The position numbers were made by a program, and so were the translations under genes. DNA of 64,000 nucleotides from Corynespora cassiicola (Eukaryota > Ascomycota > Dothideomycetes > Pleosporales > Corynesporascaceae). The stretch covers positions 1 to 64,000 of the forward strand of contig JAEUWY010000022.1 of assembly GCA_022059125.1 (NCBI GenBank), in the 5' to 3' direction. Below are positions 9,601 to 18,778 of the stretch, one piece after another; within the stretch, counting starts at the first letter, position 1; each line of letters begins with the position of its first letter. The notes beneath the pieces were generated by a model. It saw only the letters and a program-made list of their open reading frames with translations, was not told the DNA's origin and made no database searches.

Positions 9601-12543
9601 TGCTTTTGGCGGGAAGAGGGATCCAAAGTGTTCGCTTGTGCCTGCAACACGGGTAACCTTGAGCAGGTAAACATCTTGTTGACTTCCAGAATTCCGCAAG
9701 GTGGGTTAGCGAGGCCATCCAAAGACGAACTGAGTTTAGGATTGGTCGAAGCCTGTGGTTTAGGGCATGGTGACGTCATCGAGCGGCTGCTCCAAGAGAA
9801 GGCCAATGCCAACGCAGCACCAGCAGAATCTGGAGGGAGAACAGCGCTGCAGGCTGCAGCAGGCGGGGGCCATCTCGCGGTAGTCGAGCAGCTGCTTGAA
9901 GAGAAGGCTGATGTTAATGCACCAGCAGCAGGAGATGGAGGGAGAACAGCGCTACAGGCTGCAACAGGCGGAGGCTATCTCGCGGTAGTCGAGCGGCTGC
10001 TTCAAGAGAAGGCTGATGTTAATGCACCAGCAGCAGGAGATAAAGGGAGAACAGCGCTGCAGGCTGCAGCAGGCGGAGGCTATCTCGAAGTAGTCGAGCG
10101 GCTGCTTCAAGAGAAGGCTGATGTTAATGCACCAGCAGAATCTGGAGGGAGAACAGCGCTGCAGGCTGCAGCAGAAGGAGGCTATCTTGCGGTAGTCGAG
10201 CGGCTGCTTCAAGAGAAGGCTAAAGTCAATGCACCAGCAGCAGCAGGATATGGAGGGAGAACAGCGCTGCAGGCTGCAGCAGGCGGAGGCTATCTCGCAG
10301 TAGTCGAGCGGCTGCTTGAAGAGAAGGCTGATGTTAACGCTGCACCAACAGCAGGAGATGGAGGGAGAACAGCGCTGCAGGCTGCAGCAGGCGGAGGCTA
10401 TCTCGCGGTAGTCGAGCGGCTGCTTCAAGAGAAGGCTGATGTTAATGCACCAGCAGCAGGAGATGGAGGGAGAACAGCGCTGCAGGCTGCAGCAGGTGGA
10501 GGCCATCTCGAAGTAGTCGAGCGGCTGCTTCAAGAGAAGGCTGATGTTAATGCACCAGCAGGAGATGGAGGGAGAACAGCGCTGCAGGCTGCAGCAGGCG
10601 GAGGCCATCTTGCGGTAGTCGAGCGACTGCTTCAAGAGAAGGCCAATGTTAACGCATCAGCATTAATAGTAGAAGGGAGAACAGCACTGCAGGCCGCAGC
10701 AGAAGGAGGCCATCTTGTAGTAGTCGAGCGGCTGCTTCAGGATAAGGCCGATGTCAACGCCGTGCCAGCAAAGTATGGAGGGAGAACATCGCTGCAGGCT
10801 GCAGCAGGCGGAGGCTATCTCGCAGTAGTCGAGCGGCTGCTTCAACAGAAGGCTGATGTTAACGCTGCACCAGCAGCAGGATTTGGAGGGAGAACAGCGC
10901 TGCAGGCTGCAGCAGGCGGAGGCTATCTCGCGGTAGTCGAGCGGCTGCTTCAAGAGAAGGCTGATGTTAATGCACCAGCAGAATTTGGAGAGAGAACAGC
11001 GCTGCAGGCTGCAGCAGAAGGAGGCTATCTTGCAGTAGTCGAGCGGCTGCTTCAAGAGAAGGCTGATGTTAATGCACCAGCAGCAAGAGATGGAGGGAGA
11101 ACAGCGCTGCAGGCTGCAGCAGGCGGAGGCCATCTCGAAGTAGTCGAGCGGCTGCTTCAAGAGAAGGCTAAAGTTAATGCACCAGCAGAATCTGGAGGGA
11201 GAACAGCGCTGCAGGCTGCAGCAGAAGGAGGCTATCTTGCGGTAGTCGAGCGGCTGCTTCAAGAGAAGGCTAAAGTCAATGCACCAGCAGCAGCAGGATA
11301 TGGAGGGAGAACAGCGCTGCAGGCTGCAGCAGAAGGAGGCTATCTTGCGGTAGTCGAGCGGCTGCTTCAAGAGAAGGCTAAAGTCAATGCACCAGCAGAA
11401 TTTGGAGAGAGAACAGCGCTGCAGGCTGCAGCAGGCGGAGGCTATCTCGCAGTAGTCGAGCGGCTGCTTGAAGAGAAGGCTGATGTTAACGCTGCACCAG
11501 CAGCAGGAGATAAAGGGAGAACAGCGCTACAAGCTGCAGCAGAAGGAGGTCATCTTGCAGTAGTTGAGCGGCTGCTTCAAGAGAAGGCTGATGTCAACGC
11601 CGTGCCAGCAGAATTTGTAGGGAGAACAGCGCTGCAGGCTGCAGCAGGCGGGGGCCATCTCGCGGTAGTCGAGCAGCTGCTTGAAGAGAAGGCTGATGTT
11701 AATGCACCAGCAGCAGGAGATGGAGGGAGAACAGCGCTACAGGCTGCAACAGGCGGAGGCTATCTCGCGGTAGTCGAGCGGCTGCTTCAAGAGAAGGCTG
11801 ATGTTAATGCACCAGCAGCAGGAGATGGAGGGAGAACAGCGCTGCAGGCTGCAGCAGGTGGAGGCCATCTCGAAGTAGTCGAGCGGCTGCTTCAAGAGAA
11901 GGCTGATGTTAATGCACCAGCAGGAGATGGAGGGAGAACAGCGCTGCAGGCTGCAGCAGGCGGAGGCCATCTCGCGGTAGTCGAGCGGCTGCTTCAAGAG
12001 AAGGCTGATGTTAATGCACCAGCAGCAAGAGATGGAGGGAGAACAGCGCTGCAGGCTGCAGCAGGCGGAGGCTATCTCGCAGTAGTCGAGCGGCTGCTTC
12101 AAGAGAAGGCCAATGCCAACGCTGCACCAGCAGCAAAGTATGGAGGGAGAACAGCGCTGCAGGCTGCAGCAGGCGGAGGCCATCTTGCGGTAGTCGAGCG
12201 GCTGCTTCAAGAGAAGGCTGATGTTAATGCACCAGCAGCAGGAGATGGAGGGAGAACAGCGCTGCAGGCTGCAGCAGGCGGAGGCTATCTTGCAGTAGTT
12301 GAGCTGCTGCTTCAAGAGAAGGCTGATGTCAACGCTGTGCCAGCAGAACTTGTAGGGAGAACAGCGCTGCAAGCTGCAGCAGGCGGAGGCTATCTCGTAG
12401 CAGTCGAGCGGCTGCTTCAAGAGAAGGCTGATGTTAACGCTGCACCAGCAGCAGGATTTGGAGGGAGAACAGCGCTGCAGGCTGCAGCAGATCAAGGCTT
12501 TATGGAAGTCGTTAGCATACTTCGTCGAGCAGGTGCCGTATAA
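6633..12543 (+). CDS. NACHT-ankyrin NLR with about 27 ankyrin repeats
   Basis: Model: 6633..6646, 6700..6988, 7046..7238, 7301..7591, 7658..7831, 7902..7926, 7987..8565, 8628..12543, in phase throughout, ~1826 aa. The first 14-nt exon is the least certain. Residues ~1-230 form an alpha-helical N-terminal domain (ALVWGGIKVLI, NFAEYFDKL) like the DUF7708-type regions before fungal NACHTs. The P-loop GIPGCGKS (~320) spans an intron. Walker B is CVFLIVDGLDEL (~420). A helical linker follows, then ankyrins from ~900 to the end, each close to GRTALQAAAGGGYLAVVERL. STAND ATPases of this design are thought to oligomerise on ligand binding by the repeats and trigger heterokaryon-incompatibility or defence death. 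No frameshift or stop is seen. It is head-to-head with a broken paralogue. Confidence 0.88.
9790..12510 (+). repeat. Ankyrin-encoding tandem array (102-108 bp units)
   Basis: Twenty-six consecutive units start with (G/E)RT(A/S)LQAA. They differ almost only at the loop after DVNA (APAAGDG, APAESG, AAPAAGFG, AVPAKYG) and at a few helix positions (Y/H, A/E, R/Q). Blocks are repeated at distance: the pair starting near 9826 is copied nearly exactly near 11630. This indicates recent block duplication or conversion. Confidence 0.92.
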
Positions 12544-12847
12544 CGCGGTTTTAGGTGTCACCCTCCACCATATCCTTACAATAGTCTGCTGTTGGTGAAA
12601 ATGCATTTCAGCTTTGTCCAAGGAAATCCTGAAGTTATACCTTAAGCAAATTGTGTACATAGCAATATTTTCATGTTCGGACTCTATAGGTTATACTATA
12701 CATCAGTAGATGTCCAGCTTTCTTCGGCAGTGGACGTGATGATCGTGTAATGGAAAATTCTAGAAGGATGATATTACGGTTTGTTCCAGAACAGGTATGT
12801 ATAACGCTGCAGCCCCTTACCAGGGCTAATCCGATGATAATAAGCTA
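12544..12847. other. 3' flank of the ankyrin NLR
   Basis: About 300 bp between the NLR stop codon and the left end of the Fot1-like element. No gene is seen. It presumably holds the NLR 3' untranslated region. Confidence 0.5.
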
Positions 12848-12896
12848 AGCTCGGCTACAAGGGTTCCGCCCACCCCCTGGTTCCGCCCACCCTCAA
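12848..12896 (+). repeat. Left terminal inverted repeat
   Basis: 49 bp, exact reverse complement of 14589-14637, flanked outside by TA. Confidence 0.95.
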
Positions 12897-12949
12897 CAAA
12901 CTTGCCCCTCCGCGTCAACCTCGATCACTTTCAACACCAGCCATCCACA

Positions 12950-14551
12950 ATGGACGCCAGAGAACTAGCCATACAAAACGCTATCGCTGATTTCAATGCA
13001 GGCCGTTATAACAGCCAGCGAGCGGCTGCTAAGGCGTACGGCCTCCCTCGATCAACGTTACGGGGCCGTATGAAGGGCCAGGTACGCAAGGCCGTCAGCA
13101 ACCAACACCAGCAACGGCTGAGCCCTGAGCAAGAAGAGTTTCTCGTAGGGTGGATCCTCGAAGAAGAGGCCCGTGGCTACCCTCCCTCACATGCTCGGGC
13201 CCGTGAAATGGCCATCCGAATCCTCCGCATGAACGGTGATCAGGCCCCTCTCGGCAAGCGCTGGGTCCTCCACTTCATCAATCGCAACCCAAGGATAGCC
13301 TCGATAGTGGGCAGGAAGCTTGAGGCTCCGAGGGCTGAGGCCGCTACTCCAGCCCAGGTGCGGGCCTTTCTGGAGCTGTTTGAGCGTACAAGACTGAGGC
13401 TAAACATCCGGCTTGAAGATATATATAATATGGATGAAAGCGGGCTAGGCCTAGGGGTATGTACGAACAGCCGGGTCCTTGCTAGCTCACAAAGAAGAAA
13501 GGCTTATATTAAAAGCCCAGAGAATCGTGAATGGGTTACTGTACTTGAGTGTATCTCAGCCGTGGGAGCTAAGCTGAGCCCAGTAGTGGTTTTCAAAGGC
13601 AAAGCGCTTCAAACAACGTGGTTTCCGGCCGAAACAATTCCTCAGTGGTATTACACAACCTTGGAGAACGGATGGACGTCGAACGAGATCGGCTGTGAGT
13701 GGCTACGCCGTGTGTTTATACCGGAAACGGCTCACGGCCAGCCTCGGCCTCGGATGCTTATACTGGATGGCCATGGCAGCCATGTTAGCCTGGATTTCCT
13801 CTGGCTGTGCAAACAGAATCAGATTTTCTCTCTCTTCTTACCTCCGCATGCCACACACCTCCTCCAGCCTCTTGATCTTACTGGATTCTCCGTTGTTAAA
13901 TCAAAATATCGTCAAGCTATTCTAGCCCTGGCTACGATTGACGATGCGGCCCCTGTCAAGAAGGAACGCTTTATCACTTGCTATAGCCAGGCTAGGGAAC
14001 AAGGCCTTACTGAGCGTGTGATTCGGGCTGGCTGGAAGGCAGCTGGCTTATCACCATTCAACATTGATCACGTGCTGAGGTCTTCCCAAATGATGACTCG
14101 GCCAGCCACTCCGCCGGCCCAGAGAGAGGCTGTATTACTAACAGAGGGCTTCATAGCCACTCCTCAGAAGCCTCAAGACCTTTATTGGGCTCAGCAGAGA
14201 GTTCAGATGACTGAGAGAGTTGGCCGTAGGACCCGGCTGTTGCTTCATAAGGCTAGCAAGGGTCTCTCGAAGGCCAACACAAGGGCTGCAGGCTTCGAGG
14301 CCGAGAATCAAAGGCTGAAAAGCCAGCTAGCTGCGCTTAGGCCTCAAGGCCCTCGTCGTCGGGTTCATATAGACCCCAATCAACGATTTGCAGATATTGA
14401 GAATATAAGGGCTGCAATAGGCCAATCAGTGGCTCAGCCGGCTCAGCCGGCTCACCGAGATGATCATACAGAGGAAGAAAATGCTCTTACGGATGCTGCG
14501 ATAGCTGCTGCAGAAGCCCTCAAGTCCATGTGTTTTAATTGGAAAGCTTAG
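12950..14551 (+). CDS. Pogo/Fot1-family transposase (DDE_1)
   Basis: 533 aa. The ATG at 12950 is chosen over an upstream TTG because MDARELAIQNAIADFNAGRY begins the usual Psq-type helix-turn-helix (QRAAAKAYGLPRSTLRGR). A CENP-B/Tc5-type second helix-turn-helix follows (~60-130, ending KRWVLHFINRNPRI). The DDE_1 catalytic core shows its first Asp in IYNMDESG (~160), the second in LILDGHGSHV (~275) and the third in LLQPLDLTGF (~312). The C-terminal part includes a Lys/Arg-rich coiled stretch. It cuts and pastes the element by binding the 49-bp TIRs. There are no stops, frameshifts or introns, so it may be active. Confidence 0.93.
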   Translation: MDARELAIQNAIADFNAGRYNSQRAAAKAYGLPRSTLRGRMKGQVRKAVSNQHQQRLSPEQEEFLVGWILEEEARGYPPSHARAREMAIRILRMNGDQAPLGKRWVLHFINRNPRIASIVGRKLEAPRAEAATPAQVRAFLELFERTRLRLNIRLEDIYNMDESGLGLGVCTNSRVLASSQRRKAYIKSPENREWVTVLECISAVGAKLSPVVVFKGKALQTTWFPAETIPQWYYTTLENGWTSNEIGCEWLRRVFIPETAHGQPRPRMLILDGHGSHVSLDFLWLCKQNQIFSLFLPPHATHLLQPLDLTGFSVVKSKYRQAILALATIDDAAPVKKERFITCYSQAREQGLTERVIRAGWKAAGLSPFNIDHVLRSSQMMTRPATPPAQREAVLLTEGFIATPQKPQDLYWAQQRVQMTERVGRRTRLLLHKASKGLSKANTRAAGFEAENQRLKSQLAALRPQGPRRRVHIDPNQRFADIENIRAAIGQSVAQPAQPAHRDDHTEEENALTDAAIAAAEALKSMCFNWKA

Positions 14552-14588
14552 TGGCAATATACGTGTTTTTACGGAGTGGCTCATTTTT

Positions 14589-14637
14589 TTGAGGGTGGGC
14601 GGAACCAGGGGGTGGGCGGAACCCTTGTAGCCGAGCT
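14589..14637 (-). repeat. Right terminal inverted repeat
   Basis: 49 bp, exact reverse complement of the left end, followed by TA at 14638-14639. Confidence 0.95.
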
Positions 14638-14781
14638 TAGTAGAAACGCTCTATTCAGATGGTGTTGATGATCTGCTTACTACATGTGCTATACCTTATA
14701 CGACAAAGCCAGTATGCAGGCCCCTGTATGCCAAGCCATAGAGACTGCTTTGTCCGAACGCTCGATGTTATACTGATTTCG

Positions 14782-14872
14782 GGTAGCACTGTACGGCAAC
14801 GCGCTCTGTGCAGCTTCAGAGGGAGGCCACAAAGACATTGTCGAGCTGCTACGCAAAGCAGGCTCAACTTAG
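14782..14872 (+). pseudogene. Relic: last ankyrin repeat of an NLR
   Basis: Plus-strand codons read YGNALCAASEGGHKDIVELL and end in TAG at 14870-14872. This is the same final ankyrin repeat as in the minus-strand NLR (YGNALYVASAGGHKDIVELL). Similarity continues through the 3' flank to about 15055. No NACHT or upstream ankyrins precede it, only ~140 bp of unrelated sequence and then the transposon. It is the surviving tail of a duplicated NLR. Confidence 0.8.
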
Positions 14873-15055
14873 CTTTCTCACAACAGTACTTTCTTCGCAA
14901 GTCTCTAAGAATCACGAGATCGGCTTACGCCAAGTAAACCAGCTATAATTTAATGCTTACTTAGGATATGTAACAGCGCCTTCAAACTTTGTGGCGAAAT
15001 CTTGCCACTATACGCAAGGATGACGGCCGACCCTTTTCTGCCCGGACCTTGTGAC
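14820..15055 (-). repeat. NLR 3'-flank segment, copy 2
   Basis: Reverse complement of about 3353-3580, including the CAAGGTCCGGGCAGAAAAGG core. Differences are mostly C-to-T type. On the minus strand the core lies in a frame reading GPGRKGSAVILAYSGK. Confidence 0.75.
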
Positions 15056-15575
15056 AGTTTTTTTTCTTTGATGTATGGCCTGCAAGATAGATGAGATATT
15101 GTTATCCCGACGAGGATGGTGTTGGGGATGGAGTTGTAGCGCGATGCCATCTTCGTAATATGCTCAAACAAACTTTTGGATCTAGATTTTTTTTTCTCTA
15201 TGCTGATTCTTGTTTCGGAATGTTTGAACTTTTATACTGTTTCGATGTTGGAAGACTTACTGATTAGGCGCTGCAACGACGAAAGGACGTCTTCTAATGA
15301 TAAGGCGCGTCACCGCGCGACCTTGACGCGTGTCTCCACCAACAGATGGTTTTGCCGCAGAAAAGCCGACTTGGCGTTGACGCCTGTGCTAAGCGCCACG
15401 AGCTCTTCAAACTCCCGCTATCATTTTAACAAGCTCTTTCTTCGAATTATTCTGACCACACGTCCTCACACTCAGATATAATCAACAACCGTTCGTTTCT
15501 CATGGATATTCGTCGTTCGTTTCACGGCCATCGTTCGTGTCTACTCGCTGAGCGTGTTCGCTGTGCGCCGTCGCA
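15056..15575. other. Intergenic upstream of FunK1 gene
   Basis: About 520 bp with no supported gene. It contains the presumed promoter of the kinase gene starting at 15576. Confidence 0.5.
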
Positions 15576-18072
15576 ATGACGAACATACCCCGATCAGCGA
15601 TAAAGGAAGCGAAGCCCATAGGCCATGGGCTAGATGTATTTCGCGCATCCGCTTGTTCATCGTTACAGGCAATAAGTGGAGCCAGTATCGCTGAGGTCAT
15701 TGAGCAAATCGACGACGGAGGTAAGAACGTTGGACCTTACATGATCCTCTTCTAACACCAATGTAGCCCTCCAGGATCTTACAATCGATCTCTTGCTAGC
15801 AGTTCAAGCACTTCCTGCCTCTCGTATTTTGCCATCGAGTAGTAGTGGAAAGAATCTGTTCGCCGACCTCTCCCAACTCAATCTGGCCGTCAATGCCAGC
15901 GAATTCAATGTGCGACACGTCGTGCCCCTCCTGGTCGTGGTTCTTGGTAACAAGGCGGATGGTATTATCTGGGAGAAAGTATACGAGATTCTGCAGGGAC
16001 CAGCATTCACGACAAGCGCAAAGCCCTCCACACCCCCTCCTTCGCGACCTTCTCGTACCGCATCGTTCCAGCAGACGCCTTGGTCGTTCAACACAGGCAG
16101 CTTCGCAGACACATCTGACTTGAGGAAGAATGTGGATCCCATACTCAGGGACGAAGTGGAGGATAATTTGATAATGGATCATCCAGACGTTTTCAGCACG
16201 TTCTTTGGGCAGATTCAAGGGCTTGAGGAGGTGACGGCCGCAGTACTACAAAGTTGTAAACGTGCTGATTCGCCGTTATTTCAAGAAGACACAGGCTGGG
16301 TGTTGTGGCCGGAAGGATGTGCGGAAACAGATGTCTTACAGTTCCTTCGCTACCACGTCGATCAATTTCTGCAACTTGCAGATGAACATGGCTTTCGTCC
16401 TTCAAAGCACCGCCGGTGCGTCACCATGCCAAACAAGCCTATACCAGGGTCGATCAGCAAGCGAAAGTTAGACATTGGCCTTGCTTACAGCTTAATTGAC
16501 GAGCTCGAGGAGAGTAATAAGGATATCTATGACTGGTCGCGCATTCTTGTACCTGGCGAGCTGAAAAGCAATGCACGGGAGGACAAACATAGTACTACGT
16601 GGCTTGATCTTGTGAGATACGCAAGAGAGATGCTGAGTGCGCAAGACACACGACGGTTCGTCCTAGGCTTTACACTCTGCGGGTCGATCATGCGCATTTG
16701 GGAGTTTGACCGACTCGGAGTGGTCGGATCTACACCGTTTGACATCAACAAAGATGCGCATATGTTTGTTTCGACTATGCTGGGCTGGTTGTGGATGTCA
16801 GAGGAAGAGCTAGGCTTTGATCCCACCATTATAGAGGACCGTGGAAAACACATCAGTATATTACGTAATGGCCATACCGAGCGAGTTATGCTGGAAGGCG
16901 TCATGAAACGTCAACGATCAGTCGCTGGTCGAGCCACAACATGCTGGAAAGGCATCCTTCAGGATGCATCAGGAGAGGCGCTGGTGATTAAGGACTCGTG
17001 GGAGTATGAGGAACGGCCAGAGGAAGGCCTTCTGCTCAAAGAGGCGACAGAAGCTAACGTCAGAAACGTGGCACGGTATCATCACCATGAGACCGTGTGC
17101 GTTGGTGATAAAGTGGATGATGTTCTGGATAACGTGCGAAAGGGGCTAAGCGGTACCGCTGGGCGGAACCCATTGCAACGAGCGGCACATTCTATTTCGG
17201 TGACGCACATAACGGCTTCAAGTGCGTCAGACTCCGGGAGAGGGAGGAGTAAAAATCTCTTAACGTCACGAAAGAGATCCTCGAGCAGTATTCAGGCGCC
17301 GATGCCACCCTCGAAGCGGTCATGCTCCAATTCGCCAGTCAAGCAAGATATGCCACGTCGAAGGAATCGGGTTCACCGAAGGCTTGTCATGCAGGATGTT
17401 GGAAAGAGCATCTATGAAGCGAGTGCTCCGCCTAGTATCGTAAAAGCCCTCATTGGAGGCATCAAAGGTGAGTCTCTAGGTATGCTTGTACGGCAGTGAC
17501 TGATCTTTTCAGGACACGAGTCATTGCTCAGTGCGAAAATTCTCCATCGCGACATATCCGTGGGTAACGTCATGTTGAATGCTGCCGAAGACGATGGTTT
17601 CTTAATCGATCTCGACCTTGCCATCAAGATTGACCGGGAGAGCGCCTCCGGAGCGCCGAGCAAAACCGGAACCAAGGTCTTCATGGCGATCGGAGCACTT
17701 TATGGAGAAGAGCATACGTTCATGCATGATCTAGAGTCGTTCTTCTGGGTCTTGTTCTGGGTCTGTGTTCACTGGAACGGACCCGGTCGTTCGAGGAGCA
17801 CAACAAGGTATGACTCTTGGAACTATGAACCGACACAGAAGCTTGCGGAAATTAAAAAAGGGAAGGTGGATGAGGAAGACAAATTTACAAATGAAGTAGT
17901 AGAGGAGTTTACAACGCAGTGTAAGCAGCTCATCCCTTGCATACAAGAGCTACGGAAAGTCGTGTTTCCCGGGGGAAAGCGATGGTTGAAGGAAGATCGC
18001 CAACTGTACTCACGAATGGTGTCCGTACTCGAGCAGGCATGGAAAGATTTGGTCGGAGGGAACGAAGCCTAA
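15576..18072 (+). CDS. FunK1-type fungal protein kinase
   Basis: Model 15576..15720, 15767..17467, 17513..18072, in phase, 801 aa. It starts MTNIPRSAIKEAKPIGHG; the introns are 46 and 45 nt (GTAAGA..TGTAG and GTGAGT..TTCAG). The long N-terminal half and the SWEYEERPEEG and VARYHHHETV motifs are those of the FunK1 family, kinase-like proteins expanded in filamentous fungi. The catalytic loop is ILHRDISVGNVML (~627). The metal-binding motif is LIDLDLA (~647), with DLD in place of DFG as usual for FunK1. A Ser/Arg-rich insert with RRRNRVHRR (~530) may be a nuclear signal. The substrate is unknown. It lies between two NLR genes and has no internal stop. FunK1 genes are frequent in mobile and accessory regions. 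Confidence 0.9.
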
Positions 18073-18778
18073 TTTAACTAAGCTTGCTATTTATGAACTT
18101 ATTGGAGTGCAAGGAATCAGTCTCCGCACTAATCACGCGCTGGGCCTGACTAAGGTCGGGTCCTATTCTGGTTCCCGTGGTGGGTCTCGGGACCTAATGC
18201 AGCCACCAGCGGAGCGTGCACTCGAAAACTCTTGGCACTCGCTCTTTCGCATACAGCAAACAATCACTGATAACTTTGTATAGTGGCTTTCCTTAATTTA
18301 AGAATTCTGGTGTCTCCACCACAAGGCTCGGGCAAGAACGGGTCGTCCGTCCTCCTTGTCGGTGGTGGCGGTTATTTTCCTTTCAATACGAACATTTTTA
18401 CGAGTCTTGCTTACATAAGTCGGTCACCGGTGAACAGCCTTGCCAGTAGTTGCGGGGCTGCAGCTTGGACGTACAGCCACCCAATATTGCGGCTGCTTAG
18501 CCGCCCAGCCTGATGGCGAACAACTCTGACTCAATCCAACTCTTGTCCATACCACTCTTCTTACGACACATCAACCTCTTGTCGCCTCTCATATCACCTG
18601 AATGGCTATTTCTCGTTGTGTTTGCCGTGATCATCGTCCATAAACAGCTCCGTAGACTTTACATGCCAGAGAACGCTTCTCTACTCTGTCAGCCTTGTTC
18701 CTGATTCTCTTTCACAATCAACGTAGAAGAGAGCCTCTAGATCTATACACTCCGCCCTCTTTACCAGTTGCTACAATA
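18073..18778. other. Intergenic between FunK1 and the third NLR
   Basis: About 700 bp. It holds one copy of the CAAGG..GGGC element (18320-18370) and the promoter of the NLR starting at 18779. Short frames here have no recognisable domain. Confidence 0.5.
18320..18370 (+). repeat. CAAGG-GGGC conserved element, copy 3
   Basis: Begins ACAAGGCTCGGGCAAGAACG and continues with GGTCGTCCGTCCTCCTTGTC. It aligns with the element at 25311-25361 (minus) and more weakly with those in the NLR 3'-flank segments. In one frame all copies read Gln-Gly-x-Gly-(R/K)-(K/N)-Gly-Ser. Confidence 0.6.

Larger units (their letters stand above)
12848..14637 (+). mobile_element. Fot1/pogo-type DNA transposon, apparently complete
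   Basis: A 1790-bp element is bounded by perfect 49-bp terminal inverted repeats (12848-12896 and 14589-14637), each outer end starting AGCTCGGCTACAAGGG. TA dinucleotides sit directly outside (12846-12847 and 14638-14639), the target duplication expected of Tc1/mariner-pogo elements. The TIR itself contains two GGTTCCGCCCACC-like motifs. One transposase gene fills the interior. Identical ends and an open transposase suggest recent insertion, with no RIP visible. It sits between an intact NLR and an NLR relic. Confidence 0.95.

Noticed and set aside
9952..12660. Minus-strand ORFs rich in CCSLQRCSPS opposite the ankyrin array
   Set aside because: Antisense shadow of the repeat units with no start, splice or domain support.
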